NCBI RefSeq assembly: GCF_040371755.1
Contig: NZ_BAABWE010000001.1
Span: 248,001-312,000, forward strand
Direction of reading: 5' to 3'
Origin: Bermanella sp040371755
GTDB taxonomy: Bacteria; Pseudomonadota; Gammaproteobacteria; Pseudomonadales; Oceanobacteraceae
DNA length: 64,000 nucleotides
Below are positions 26,438 to 36,251 of this stretch, one piece after another. Made by a program: the position numbers and the translations under genes. Position 1 is the stretch's first letter, and every line of letters begins with the position of its first letter. Under the pieces are notes generated by a model. It was not told the origin of the DNA, did no database searches, and saw only the letters and a program-made list of their open reading frames with translations.

Positions 26438-28600
26438 ATGAAAACCCCCATTTTATTATTAAGCGCACTGAGCTTACCTGCGCTTGCAGCATTTCCAACC
26501 GCTGTGAATAGCCAAATCACAGACTCAGTAGCCACACCATCAGACACACCAGATACAAATGAAACCCAATTAGAAACCATTAATGTCACCGCTGATTTTC
26601 GTCAACTTGATTTAATGCAAATACCCTCTTCTATTACAGTGGTAGGTGAAGACGACATTCAAAGCCGCAATGCCGACCATTTAGAAAGCGTGTTATCCCT
26701 TGCGCCTAACGTAAATTTTGCTGCAGGCGCGTCCCGCGGGCGCTTCATTCAGATTCGAGGCATTGGTGAGCGCAGCCAATTTGTCGACCCTATAAGCCCT
26801 TCAGTAGGTTTAGTCATAGACGGAATAGACATGACAGGCTTAGCTGGTGCAGCGACTCTATTTGATATTAAACAAATAGAAATATTACGCGGCCCACAAG
26901 GCACTGCTTTTGGAGCCAACGCATTAGCCGGCATCATCAACATAAAAAGTACAGAACAAACCAATGAAAACTCTGGATTTATTTCCGCTCGCATAGGCAA
27001 CTACAACAGCATCAACTTGAGTGGTGCAATTGGCACCCAAATAAATGAAAATCTTTCCGCACGTCTTGCGCTAAAAACACACACTTCAAATGGCTACATT
27101 GAAAACAAGCACCTAAATAAAAAAGACACCGCTGGGTTTGATGAAAATACAGCAAAAGCCAATTTAGTATGGGAAAACCATGCTAGCCGCTACAAGCTAA
27201 ACCTAATTAAAGTTAAAACTGACAATGGCTACGATGCCTTTACAATAGACAATACCCGAAATACGCAAAGCGATGAGCCAGGAAAAGACACTATTGACTT
27301 AACTGCAGCATCCATACAAACCAGCAATCAAACTCAATACTTTTCTATAGAAACAAATACCGAATTTTCAAACAGCGATTCACTGTACTCATACGACTAT
27401 GACTGGATGAATGACGGATTTAGAGGGCATACAGGTACAGACTTTGAAGCCTTTAATCGTGACACAGACAAAGCCAGCTTTGATATCCGCCTACTTTCAA
27501 AACCTCAAAGTAACATACTAAATAACTCAACTAGCTGGATAATAGGTGCTTACACAAAATCATTTGACGAAGATTTAACACAATCTCGCATTAAAAACTC
27601 AGCCCCTACAATATATAACAATTCATTCCATTCGAACTCATTCGCTCTATACAGTGAACTAACATCCTCACTCACAGCAACAACAAGTATGACTTATGGA
27701 TTGAGAATTGAAGAATGGCGATCAAACTTCGCTGACTCCGAAGGACTTAAAGACAAACACTCAGAAACACTATTTGGTGGCAAGATTTCACTTGATACTT
27801 TATTAAATGAAAATCACCTTGCATATATAAGCCTTTCTCGAGGTTATAAAATGGGTGGGTTCAACTCAAACAAAAACCTGCCAACCGACCTAATAAAGTT
27901 CAACACGGAATACAATTGGGCAACAGAGATAGGCTTGAAATCTAGCTTACTCAACGATGAATTGACCACCAACATTGCTATTTTCCACATAAAACGTGAA
28001 GACCAGCAAGTTAAAAGCTCTACTGTTAGAGACAATGGCGCGACCTTCATTGATTCCATCAACAATGCAGCTTCCGGTGAAAACTTCGGCTTAGAATTAG
28101 AAGCGAATTGGAAAATTTCTCAACTATTAACATGGAAAGCAGCAATTGGTTTACTAGAAACAGAAATTAACGGGTTCACCATTAATATCGACACCGATGG
28201 AGACTGGGTAAATGATGCTACGCTTGATAAATCCGGCAGAAACCAATCTCATGCGCCTAGCTACACATTTTCGACCGCTATCAAATTAGATCTAACCAAC
28301 AATCTAAGCGCCAATTTAGAGCTAGAAGGTAAAGATGAATTTTATTTCTCGGACACACATGACGCAAAATCAGAATCATTTAACTTACTTCACGCCTCTA
28401 TCGACTACAAATTCAATAATTGGTCACTAGCCCTCACCGGTAAAAACCTTACAAATGTAGACACGGAGGTTCGTGGGTTTAGTGGATGGATTCAAGACCC
28501 TCAATACTATGTAGATCCAGCAACAGCTTACACACCAAATAAATACACGCAATTTGGCGAACCTCGCTTAATTTCATTAAGTGCTCGTTACGATTTTTAA
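26438..28600 (+). CDS. TonB-dependent outer-membrane receptor, probably for thiamin
   Basis: The protein has 720 residues. Signal peptide MKTPILLLSALSLPALAA, then a linker with TonB-box-like ETINVTA near residue 48, a plug domain (IPSSITVVGEDDIQSR ... GRFIQIRGIGERS ... LRGPQGTAFGANALAGIINI), then a long beta-barrel ending in the aromatic ARYDF typical of BAM substrates. The longer frame back to 26213 is the riboswitch, not protein. Regulation by TPP and the following transport and kinase genes argue for a thiamin ligand; the sequence does not prove it. Confidence 0.9.
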   Translation: MKTPILLLSALSLPALAAFPTAVNSQITDSVATPSDTPDTNETQLETINVTADFRQLDLMQIPSSITVVGEDDIQSRNADHLESVLSLAPNVNFAAGASRGRFIQIRGIGERSQFVDPISPSVGLVIDGIDMTGLAGAATLFDIKQIEILRGPQGTAFGANALAGIINIKSTEQTNENSGFISARIGNYNSINLSGAIGTQINENLSARLALKTHTSNGYIENKHLNKKDTAGFDENTAKANLVWENHASRYKLNLIKVKTDNGYDAFTIDNTRNTQSDEPGKDTIDLTAASIQTSNQTQYFSIETNTEFSNSDSLYSYDYDWMNDGFRGHTGTDFEAFNRDTDKASFDIRLLSKPQSNILNNSTSWIIGAYTKSFDEDLTQSRIKNSAPTIYNNSFHSNSFALYSELTSSLTATTSMTYGLRIEEWRSNFADSEGLKDKHSETLFGGKISLDTLLNENHLAYISLSRGYKMGGFNSNKNLPTDLIKFNTEYNWATEIGLKSSLLNDELTTNIAIFHIKREDQQVKSSTVRDNGATFIDSINNAASGENFGLELEANWKISQLLTWKAAIGLLETEINGFTINIDTDGDWVNDATLDKSGRNQSHAPSYTFSTAIKLDLTNNLSANLELEGKDEFYFSDTHDAKSESFNLLHASIDYKFNNWSLALTGKNLTNVDTEVRGFSGWIQDPQYYVDPATAYTPNKYTQFGEPRLISLSARYDF

Positions 28601-28609
28601 TACAACCAT

Positions 28610-28628
28610 AGCCGAGCTCAGCTCGGCT
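28610..28628 (+). other. intercistronic hairpin in the thiamin operon
   Basis: AGCCGAGC / GCTCGGCT with a 3-nt loop, 10 bp after the receptor stop. The tail is TCTCTC rather than a T run, so it is more likely an mRNA 3'-end stabiliser or partial attenuator that sets receptor levels above those of the downstream genes. Confidence 0.5.
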
Positions 28629-28649
28629 TCTCTCACAATTGGAGCCAAC

Positions 28650-28922
28650 ATGGATTTATCCGTCGAAATCAGCAAGTATCCTTTGGCCGATGACTACATC
28701 CCCGCCATCAAAGACTTTATCAACCGCCTAAACGCCACTGACGGCATCAGTGTGGTAGGCAACACCATGAGCACGCAGATATTTGGCGATTACGATTTAG
28801 TCATGTCGGTGTTAACGAATGAAATGAAGCGCTCATACGAGCAATTTGGTAAAGCCATTTTTGTGTGTAAGTTTATAGGCGCAAATTTAAACCCTGCCCT
28901 CAACCCACACGGCGACAATTAA
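28650..28922 (+). CDS. thiamin-binding protein of the MTH1187/YkoF-like family
   Basis: The protein has 90 residues from the ATG at 28650, preceded by GGAG at 6 bp spacing. It opens with VEISKYPLADDY and continues with NTMSTQIFGDYDLV, the pattern of the small ferredoxin-fold proteins that bind thiamin or its pyrimidine moiety. It has no signal peptide, so it is probably cytoplasmic. It lies between a TPP-controlled receptor and a PnuT transporter, which fits a thiamin-related role. Confidence 0.75.
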   Translation: MDLSVEISKYPLADDYIPAIKDFINRLNATDGISVVGNTMSTQIFGDYDLVMSVLTNEMKRSYEQFGKAIFVCKFIGANLNPALNPHGDN

Positions 28923-28931
28923 AGGCATAGT

Positions 28932-29615
28932 ATGGAAGCAGATACTCAAACTCAGCAATCGTTTAATGAAGCCTTTATTCAAGGGGTAATCTCAGCCGCC
29001 CAAGCCATGAGCTATTGGGAAGTCATCGCGGTTGCATTGGGGATCGCTTATTTAGTCTTGGCCATGCGCGAAAACAGTCTGTGCTGGTATGCCGCTTTTG
29101 GTAGCACCGCTATTTATAGTTGGCTGTTTTTTGATGTTAGTTTAATCATGGAATCCGCACTTAATGTCTATTATTTGGTAATGGCCATTTATGGCTGGTA
29201 TGTATGGAATAAAAAACCACAACACTCAGCTATGCAAAATGACATCAGCACTAAACTTCCCATCACGGTTTGGAGTGGCAAACAACACACGCTCGCCATT
29301 GGCGCTGTTTTATTGTTAACCTTTACCAGCGGATTTTTATTGCACGAGCATACCACGGCGGTCATGCCCTATTTAGATTCTTTCACCACATGGGGGGCGG
29401 TACTCACGACCTATATGGTGGCCAAAAAAGTTCTTGAAAATTGGATTTACTGGCTTGTTATAGACAGCCTTGCCATCTATTTATATTTAGATCGTGAACT
29501 GTATTTAACAGCCCTTTTAATGGCGGTATACGTTGTTATGGTTGTTTTTGGTTTCAACGCTTGGTTAAAAACTTATAAAAACGAACAAAGCACAGCCAAC
29601 AAACAATATGCCTAA
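28932..29615 (+). CDS. pnuT: PnuT thiamin transporter (PnuC family)
   Basis: The protein has 227 residues and about seven hydrophobic helices in the PnuC fold, with MRENSLCWYAAFGSTAIYSWLFF and the aromatic MAIYGWYVW cluster. PnuC transports nicotinamide riboside; relatives under TPP riboswitches are called PnuT and carry thiamin. It starts 9 bp after the thiamin-binding gene and overlaps the kinase gene by 8 bp. The operon context decides between the two substrates. Confidence 0.85.
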   Translation: MEADTQTQQSFNEAFIQGVISAAQAMSYWEVIAVALGIAYLVLAMRENSLCWYAAFGSTAIYSWLFFDVSLIMESALNVYYLVMAIYGWYVWNKKPQHSAMQNDISTKLPITVWSGKQHTLAIGAVLLLTFTSGFLLHEHTTAVMPYLDSFTTWGAVLTTYMVAKKVLENWIYWLVIDSLAIYLYLDRELYLTALLMAVYVVMVVFGFNAWLKTYKNEQSTANKQYA

Positions 29616-30477
29616 CTCACACCTAATCAATATTCTAAACGACTGGATGCAATGGCCATCAATTTGCCAACAGCATCCCTCCTTAGAAGAGCTCACCCCT
29701 CTCAATGAGGGTTTAACCAACGAAAACTGGTTATTCCAACCTAAAGACAGCCAAGCCCAATATGTTATTCGCTGTAATTCCAATAAAGAATCCGACTTTT
29801 ACATCAACCGTCACCACGAACGGGAAGTGCATCAATCCATATCAGAGCTAGGATTATGCCCAGCGGTCATATTTGAAAACAAAGAAAAAAACTACTGGAT
29901 TCGCCCTTACATTAACGGCAAAACACTTAAAGAAACACTCGTAAATAACAGCTCACCTGAGCTTTTAAATCAAGTTACCCAAATATTAAAACAAGTTCAC
30001 CAACTGCCTCTAAATCAGCATTGGCCGACTATTGATTTAAATGATCGAATTGAGTCTTATTGGCAGCAACTTATTTCAAAGCAACCTGATCAAGCCAAAG
30101 AACTAGAGCATTTAAAAACCGCAATTGAGCGACAATTCAAAACCAGTAATGACTTCAAACCTTGCCTTTGCCACATGGACTGCAACACACAAAATTGGAT
30201 TATCAATCAGAATGAAACACATTTAATCGACTGGGAATACGCCCACATAGGTAACCCCGCTTGGGATTTAGCCGTACTGAGTGAAAGCGCCCAATTAAAT
30301 GCAACGCAAATCAAGGCAATGCTCAAACAATATCAGTCCATTTCCATAACTCAATTCAATCAAGCCAAACAAGAAATGCAGTACTTAGAGTCTCTCTGGT
30401 TTGCCATTAAGCTAAATTTATCTTTAGCTGAGTTTTCAACCACACTTAACAGCATTTGGAGTATTAATAAGCCCTAA
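29608..30477 (+). CDS. thiamin kinase-like phosphotransferase (APH/choline kinase fold)
   Basis: The protein has 289 residues. Catalytic loop HMDCNTQNW (H-x-D-x4-N) and metal-binding IDWEYAHIGNPAWDLA, the Brenner and DFG-like motifs of the aminoglycoside phosphotransferase/choline kinase fold. In a TPP-controlled operon with PnuT the likely reaction is ATP-dependent phosphorylation that traps imported thiamin. The 3' end overlaps the convergent hipA gene by 14 bp. Confidence 0.82.
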   Translation: MPNSHLINILNDWMQWPSICQQHPSLEELTPLNEGLTNENWLFQPKDSQAQYVIRCNSNKESDFYINRHHEREVHQSISELGLCPAVIFENKEKNYWIRPYINGKTLKETLVNNSSPELLNQVTQILKQVHQLPLNQHWPTIDLNDRIESYWQQLISKQPDQAKELEHLKTAIERQFKTSNDFKPCLCHMDCNTQNWIINQNETHLIDWEYAHIGNPAWDLAVLSESAQLNATQIKAMLKQYQSISITQFNQAKQEMQYLESLWFAIKLNLSLAEFSTTLNSIWSINKP

Positions 30478-31777
30478 ATGTGTATGACAAGTCTTCCGCT
30501 AACACCGGAGAAATACCCGCTTGTTGCGCACACGGTAACCAGTTATCAACACCAGTCAGCACCTCCCTCACAATTTTATTCAAGTGTTGCTTTGAAAGAC
30601 CAGTTTGTTCCCCTGCAGCCAACATATCCTCAATTAAAATTTGATCACGCTTACCATTGATGCTCATTTGATGTTTTGATGTCCACTGCCCAATAGGGTT
30701 AAAACTATAAGCCACATCGAATGCCGGACTTAATTGCCAACGCCCTTTTTTATCCATTAAAAAGGCAATGTTTTTAGTGTGATCATCCTGATTACGATAC
30801 ACCACATTAAACACCATACGTTTAAACAGCTGCGCCACATCATCCCTTGACACATTTAACGTTCTAGCCAATACAAACGCCTGCTCATAACTGGCACCAC
30901 CGGCCAAATTGAAATCATAATGACCCAAACCACACAAACTGGTCATATGGCGTTTTTCTGTACCTATGCGATCAAAGCGCTGCGTCATAAAGTGAGCCCT
31001 TCCACCTTCTTCTAGCAACCTACTTGGCATCATATGAATACCTACACCCTTGGCTAACAGGTAGTACGCATATTCAATTCGTCCAAATCCTAATGGGTCT
31101 GCCAACTCTTTGTCTTTGTTTTCACTTACCCCATCAAACTTAATCAACCACCCTTCAAAGCCATCTTGCGCGGGTAAATGCCCCGGTAGTATCTCTTGAG
31201 TTTGCTCATTCCAATTAATAATGGCCTTTGCACGAGCACCACCTGCAGAAGTACCAATTTGCAATATTTGCTCTAAATCCTGAGCGGCAATATCCGCCTC
31301 ACCCTCCAACTCAATGTGGAAGTTCTTTTTCTGCAAAACCATGCTTGCTAAGCGCACCATATTTGATACATCAATTTCACTTTGCGCATCTTCTTCAAAG
31401 TAACGCTGTGTCGGCTTAAACTCTAACGCACCAATGGCGCGATTCGCGGTATAACACAACCTTTCAATTGGATTGAAATCATCCGGTGAGCGCCCATGTT
31501 TGATTAACCACTGATCAATCAAGGCATTACCAAACTTATCTGGCAATACATCTGCCAACAGCCCGGGTAATCCTTTAAATGTTTGAAAATTAAGCCCTGT
31601 AAAACGATATGGTGCTTGGCGCACAGGCATGACAATAGGTGCCACCTCAATGCCGAATTCAATAAACTCTGGGGTATACTGAAAATCTGCTACCTGAGCT
31701 GACTCATCCCAACGCACAACGGCAATGGTCGTTCCCCATAGCACTACCTCTGCTAAGTCAATCGACATGATCATCAC
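30464..31777 (-). CDS. hipA: HipA-family serine/threonine kinase toxin
   Basis: The protein has up to 437 residues. The kinase core is intact: glycine-rich, autophosphorylatable loop TSAGGARAKA, catalytic RNQDDHTKNIAF and metal-binding SPAFDVAYSF. E. coli HipA phosphorylates GltX and causes persistence. Three in-frame starts (GTG at 31777, ATG at 31774 and 31768) lie within the end of hipB, so the true start is uncertain by three residues. It converges on the thiamin kinase gene with overlapping stops. Confidence 0.9.
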   Translation of the reverse strand: MMIMSIDLAEVVLWGTTIAVVRWDESAQVADFQYTPEFIEFGIEVAPIVMPVRQAPYRFTGLNFQTFKGLPGLLADVLPDKFGNALIDQWLIKHGRSPDDFNPIERLCYTANRAIGALEFKPTQRYFEEDAQSEIDVSNMVRLASMVLQKKNFHIELEGEADIAAQDLEQILQIGTSAGGARAKAIINWNEQTQEILPGHLPAQDGFEGWLIKFDGVSENKDKELADPLGFGRIEYAYYLLAKGVGIHMMPSRLLEEGGRAHFMTQRFDRIGTEKRHMTSLCGLGHYDFNLAGGASYEQAFVLARTLNVSRDDVAQLFKRMVFNVVYRNQDDHTKNIAFLMDKKGRWQLSPAFDVAYSFNPIGQWTSKHQMSINGKRDQILIEDMLAAGEQTGLSKQHLNKIVREVLTGVDNWLPCAQQAGISPVLAEDLSYTFRAY

Positions 31778-32129
31778 CCCATTTAGGTGTTAGTTTTTCT
31801 TCCGCTTTATCTCTGCGCTTGCGAGAAATTCGCTTAGGTTTGAGCGGCCTTGCCTTCTCCATGGCCAACTGCTCCAATGGTGTCAATGCCTCAGGATCAG
31901 GAAGCGCAGAAACAAGTACTTCCAACAAACCCAAAGATTGAAGATACTTAAATAGGATAAGAGTCTGCCCCGATTGGCCAGCCTCAATATTTTGCACAGC
32001 CCGTAAGCTGATTTCAGCTAATTCAGACTGCTCAGCTTGAGTTCGATTTTGCGACAAGCGCGCATCTTTGCACACCCGACCAATGCGAACCATGGCCAAC
32101 TCCACTTGATGCCCCAAGGTAGCTTTCAT
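31758..32129 (-). CDS. HipB-like antitoxin, XRE-family DNA-binding protein
   Basis: The protein has 123 residues. A helix-turn-helix spans about 15-70 (ARLSQNRTQAEQSELAEISLRAVQNIEAGQSG). The C-terminal tail is basic (RPLKPKRISRKRRDKAEEK), longer than in E. coli HipB. It overlaps hipA by up to 20 bp and probably represses the operon and neutralises the kinase. Confidence 0.85.
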   Translation of the reverse strand: MKATLGHQVELAMVRIGRVCKDARLSQNRTQAEQSELAEISLRAVQNIEAGQSGQTLILFKYLQSLGLLEVLVSALPDPEALTPLEQLAMEKARPLKPKRISRKRRDKAEEKLTPKWGDDHVD

Positions 32130-32165
32130 AATTAAACCGCATATTTATACGTATTAAATTAAAAT
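32130..32165 (-). promoter_or_regulatory. candidate hipBA promoter and operator
   Basis: A TATAAAT -10-like element overlaps the palindrome ATACGTAT (32147-32154), flanked by TTT and TAAA, about 18 bp before hipB. The stretch is very AT rich. An operator here would suit autoregulation, but it does not match the E. coli HipB site. Confidence 0.35.
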
Positions 32166-32225
32166 AATATATCAATATGTAAGATTACGCACATAAAATA
32201 TCAACTATAAATCTTTACACCATAA

Positions 32226-32248
32226 AAAAGCCCGCTATTGCGGGCTTC
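32226..32248 (-). terminator. terminator after dcd
   Basis: Stem AAGCCCGC / GCGGGCTT with TATT loop, followed on the minus strand by TTTTTT. It separates dcd from the hipBA promoter. Confidence 0.85.
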
Positions 32249-32277
32249 TTATAAAACAAATATAACCTACTAAAAGC

Positions 32278-32859
32278 CTAATCATCACCCATACGCGATG
32301 ATATTGCCCCTTGTTGATTCTTGTACTTAGCGTTCTCACGAGAGCAATACGGACGTTTAGAGGGGCTAGACAAAGTTTCAAACGACAGCGCACAAATAAT
32401 CATTTCAGGGCGCAAAGCCAGCGGCATCTTACCTAAATTATAAAACTCCAACACCACCTGCCCCTTCCAGCCAGGGTCGATTCGCCCAGCTGTTACATGA
32501 ACCATTAAACCCAAACGCGCCAAGCTTGATCGACCATCAAGCCAACCTACTAAATCGTCAGGAATCTCCACCGACTCAAATGTTGAGCCCAGCACCAACT
32601 CACCAGGATGGATAAATAATGCATCGTCACCTTCAATGACAATTTCTTTACCCATCACCCGGTCAATATTTTTATTTAACTGGTCACGATCCCCTGATAA
32701 ATCCAAAAACGGCACCGAATTATTGCTAAAGACACGAAAGCTATTCGCTAGGCGCAAATCAACACTAATACCCGATATCGCCTTATCATCCGGCCTAGGC
32801 GTGAGCTTTATATGACCAATATCAAGGGCCGATTGAATATCACCATCACTTAAACGCAT
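32278..32859 (-). CDS. dcd: dCTP deaminase
   Basis: The protein has 193 residues. Converts dCTP to dUTP for thymidylate synthesis. The trimeric dUTPase-fold motif SSLARLGLMVHVTAGRIDPGWKG is complete, with the catalytic Glu in VVLEFYN. It is divergent from tmcA; in Pseudomonas dcd neighbours mrp and metG, as here. Confidence 0.97.
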   Translation of the reverse strand: MRLSDGDIQSALDIGHIKLTPRPDDKAISGISVDLRLANSFRVFSNNSVPFLDLSGDRDQLNKNIDRVMGKEIVIEGDDALFIHPGELVLGSTFESVEIPDDLVGWLDGRSSLARLGLMVHVTAGRIDPGWKGQVVLEFYNLGKMPLALRPEMIICALSFETLSSPSKRPYCSRENAKYKNQQGAISSRMGDD

Positions 32860-32939
32860 GCAAAGCCTACAAACTCAGTTACAATTGGCCGAGATTCTAA
32901 CAGAATAATTGAATACGGTAACAGGTAACCCTTCTTATT

Positions 32940-34982
32940 ATGCTGCCATGGCTATCACAACTAAGTGAATACCGAGCAAACCAAAAAGCACGGCAGGTCA
33001 TTTGGCTTGCAGGGGATCACCACTGGGCATGGTCAAATATCAATCACTGGCTCAGCCTGCACAAACACAACATCTATGTAGGCCAAGCCGAATTAAGGCA
33101 CGCTTATTTAACCTGCGTTAAGGCCAGCAAGCCCAGCACCCTACTTGGCTATGAATGCGACAACGTGGTATTCGATGCCCATCACGGCTTATTCCCAGAC
33201 GCACTAACCGCCATTTCAGGCACAATTAAAGCCGGAGGCGTTCTATTTTTACTCACACCACCATTGGAACAATGGCCTGAATTTGAAGATGAATTCGCAA
33301 AAGGCCGCACCAGTCTTGGATTTGAAGACCAATGTAAAAACCCCCTTACTACAAAACGTCTAATTCATTTCGCAAAGAAAGCTCAACGAGCAAACCAAGG
33401 GGTCATAATATTAGAACAGCACACAGAATTTAATCTTTCACCAGATTGGCTTCATGAATGGCAGAGCGTTACGCCTAACCTAAACACCCCAGCAAACTCC
33501 ACAACCGATGATCAAACAGATACGCTTCAATATATAACAAGCAATCTAAGCTCACTTGAAAGCCACTTATTTACATCCTATGTGATTACAGCTGATCGGG
33601 GGCGTGGCAAATCACACCTACTGGGCATGATCGCTGAAAATTTAATAAACCTGAACAAAGATAACGGTATAAATTATTACCTTTGTGCACCCAATAAAGC
33701 CGCAACGACCGCCGTATATAAGCACTTAAGCGAGACCACAAAACAAGCTTTACAATTTTTAGCCCCCGAGCGACTAACAGAAACCGCAAGCCCTGATGAC
33801 ATTATCTTTATTGATGAAGCCGCCAGCCTTCCCATTGGGCAGCTCATTGAATGGAGCTCTCATTTCAAACGACTCATCTTCGCCAGCACAACACACGGCT
33901 ACGAAGGCACAGGCAAAGGTTTTCAAATTCGTTTTTTCAATTATTTAGAGCAGCTATCTCTATCGCCTCTTCACACATGGAAACACCTGACCCTTTCTAC
34001 ACCTGTTCGCTTTAGTCAATCTGATCCATTAGAGCGCTGGTTATTTAAAAGCTTCTGTCTTGATAGTGAGCCAAGTGCCTTAAAACTGGTTGAAAAAAAC
34101 AAGGTATCCAACGAATACCAAAGCGAACATCTAAACAACAAAAGCCTAACCAAGACACCTCACCTACTAGAGCAAGTATTCGCACTACTGGTACAAGCAC
34201 ACTACCAAACTAAACCAAGTGACTTGCGCGACCTACTAGACGCACCGGGACTAGAGCTGTTCATTCAAACGATTAAACACAAAGAAAAAAAGCACGTCAT
34301 AAGTGTCTGCCTAATTAACGATGAAGGGCCTATTCCCAGTCATGACGAGCGTTCTAATAATTTACATGAAGAGATTTACAAAGGTTATAGAAGACCAAAG
34401 GGCCACTTGATCCCACAAGTACTGGCCCATCATCTTGGTCAATATCAAGCTTTCAACCTGAAAGGAGCACGGGTAGTACGTATCGCCACCCTTCCCCCAT
34501 TTCAACAGCTAGGGCTGGCTAGCCGATTACTGAGCTTCGCGATTGCACATTTAAAAACCAACCGATATGACTATATTGGATCAAGTTACGCCAACACAAA
34601 GGACGTCACTTACTTTTGGATGAGAAACCAATTCAAAATCATTCGCCAAGGTAATAAATTAGATAAATCCAGCGGCACCCAATCAGCACTGGTCATTTAT
34701 GGGCTTTCACAAAAAGGGTTAAAACTCGAACAAGACTGCCTAAACTTCCATGAAAGGCAACATCAAGCAATCGACAGCATCAGCGAACTAAAACCAACCG
34801 AGCGCAATTTACTTAATGCATTCCTAGAGCATAACGGCAGCTATGAGAGCGCCAAAATGATTTTGCAACGGTTCAATAACTTCAATATGGCTTTCCCTAA
34901 AAAAGCCAGCAAAGACTTCAAAAGTGAAATCAAAAACTGGCTTGAAGACAATCAAAATAGCCACCCAATACAAAACACCTGA
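32940..34982 (+). CDS. tmcA: tRNA(Met) cytidine acetyltransferase TmcA
   Basis: The protein has 680 residues. Makes N4-acetylcytidine at the wobble base of elongator tRNA-Met, using acetyl-CoA and ATP. N-terminal DUF1726-like domain, a RecD-type helicase domain with Walker A TADRGRGKSHLLG (near residue 220) and Walker B FIDEAASLP, then a GNAT domain (VVRIATLPPFQQLGLASRLL, near 515) and a C-terminal tRNA-binding tail. The length is close to E. coli (671). The stop is 24 bp from the convergent mrp stop. Confidence 0.95.
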   Translation: MLPWLSQLSEYRANQKARQVIWLAGDHHWAWSNINHWLSLHKHNIYVGQAELRHAYLTCVKASKPSTLLGYECDNVVFDAHHGLFPDALTAISGTIKAGGVLFLLTPPLEQWPEFEDEFAKGRTSLGFEDQCKNPLTTKRLIHFAKKAQRANQGVIILEQHTEFNLSPDWLHEWQSVTPNLNTPANSTTDDQTDTLQYITSNLSSLESHLFTSYVITADRGRGKSHLLGMIAENLINLNKDNGINYYLCAPNKAATTAVYKHLSETTKQALQFLAPERLTETASPDDIIFIDEAASLPIGQLIEWSSHFKRLIFASTTHGYEGTGKGFQIRFFNYLEQLSLSPLHTWKHLTLSTPVRFSQSDPLERWLFKSFCLDSEPSALKLVEKNKVSNEYQSEHLNNKSLTKTPHLLEQVFALLVQAHYQTKPSDLRDLLDAPGLELFIQTIKHKEKKHVISVCLINDEGPIPSHDERSNNLHEEIYKGYRRPKGHLIPQVLAHHLGQYQAFNLKGARVVRIATLPPFQQLGLASRLLSFAIAHLKTNRYDYIGSSYANTKDVTYFWMRNQFKIIRQGNKLDKSSGTQSALVIYGLSQKGLKLEQDCLNFHERQHQAIDSISELKPTERNLLNAFLEHNGSYESAKMILQRFNNFNMAFPKKASKDFKSEIKNWLEDNQNSHPIQNT

Positions 34983-35005
34983 GTGGCATCAGTTAATAGT
35001 CGCGA

Positions 35006-36091
35006 TTAATCGTCAGAAATTTGAATTTCAGGCACAGCCTGACTCGGTAAACGACTCAACGCAACAGCCACATTACGCGCAACATTACGGTACATATTCG
35101 CTATATTCGAAGTAGGCTCATCCGCCACAACTGGCAGCCCACTATCAGATTGCTCGCGCACATATTTTGATAAAGGAAGTGAACCTAACAACTTAGTATC
35201 AAACTCCTGAGCAATACGCTCACCACCACCCTCACCAAAAATATGTTCTGCGTGGCCACAACTGCCACAAACATGAATGGACATATTTTCCACCACACCC
35301 AGCACAGGAATATTCACCTTACGAAACATCTCAATGCCTTTTTTAGCATCAAGTAACGCCACATCTTGAGGGGTTGTTACGACTACCGAAGCCGAAACTG
35401 GCACTTTTTGGCTCAAGGTTAACTGAATATCCCCAGTACCCGGCGGCATATCAATTACTAAGTAATCCAAATCATCCCATAATGTTTGTGTGATTAACTG
35501 CTGTAGCGCACCACTTACCATAGGGCCGCGCCACACCATAGGCGTATTTTCAGTAATCAAATACGCCATAGACATGGACTGCACACCGTGTGCAATAACA
35601 GGCTTGAAGAACTTGTCATCCACAGTTTCAGGACGAACCCCGTCCTGAACACCCAACAACATAGCAACCGATGGACCGTAAATATCAGCATCCAACAAGC
35701 CAACTCGCGCGCCATCAGCCGCTAACGCCAACGCCAAATTAACAGAAGTAGTCGATTTACCCACACCACCCTTACCAGACGCCACAGCAATGATATTTTT
35801 AACGTTGTTAATGCTTGCTAGATTTTCGTGAGCTTTGTGAGGCTCAACATACCAATCAATCAATACATGTGCAGAATCAATCCCATCCACATTCTCGATG
35901 GCCACCTGAAGCATCTGCTCAACACCCGTCTTCAGAAATTCACTAGGATATGGCAGAGAAAATTGCACCTCAACACGAGATCCATCAACCTGAAGTGATT
36001 TCAAAGCATCAGCGGTGATTAGATCGCTACCTAGATATGGGTCTTGATACCCTTTAATTGCGCCTTCTACAGCGGCTTGTAATTGTGACAT
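35006..36091 (-). CDS. mrp: Mrp/ApbC iron-sulfur cluster carrier ATPase
   Basis: The protein has 361 residues from the ATG at 36091, which has GAAGG 5 bp upstream; a GTG 12 bp earlier is also open. A MIP18-like domain covers residues 1-85. The deviant Walker A ASGKGGVGKSTT is near 104-115, and the bridging-cluster motif CGSC lies in VCGSCGHAEHIF. It carries Fe-S clusters to apo-proteins. It is divergent from metG, as in Pseudomonas and E. coli. Confidence 0.94.
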   Translation of the reverse strand: MSQLQAAVEGAIKGYQDPYLGSDLITADALKSLQVDGSRVEVQFSLPYPSEFLKTGVEQMLQVAIENVDGIDSAHVLIDWYVEPHKAHENLASINNVKNIIAVASGKGGVGKSTTSVNLALALAADGARVGLLDADIYGPSVAMLLGVQDGVRPETVDDKFFKPVIAHGVQSMSMAYLITENTPMVWRGPMVSGALQQLITQTLWDDLDYLVIDMPPGTGDIQLTLSQKVPVSASVVVTTPQDVALLDAKKGIEMFRKVNIPVLGVVENMSIHVCGSCGHAEHIFGEGGGERIAQEFDTKLLGSLPLSKYVREQSDSGLPVVADEPTSNIANMYRNVARNVAVALSRLPSQAVPEIQISDD

Positions 36092-36251
36092 ATACACCTT
36101 CACACAAAGTAACCAAGTAATGCGCTCGGATTTTACCGACTCGCAACTATAATTAGTAGAGAAAACCGCTCAAGCTATATGAAACTGTGAAATCCTGATA
36201 TATTACGCCCCTTTGTTTTTATCCAAACCTCTTAGTACCGAGACGATTTCC

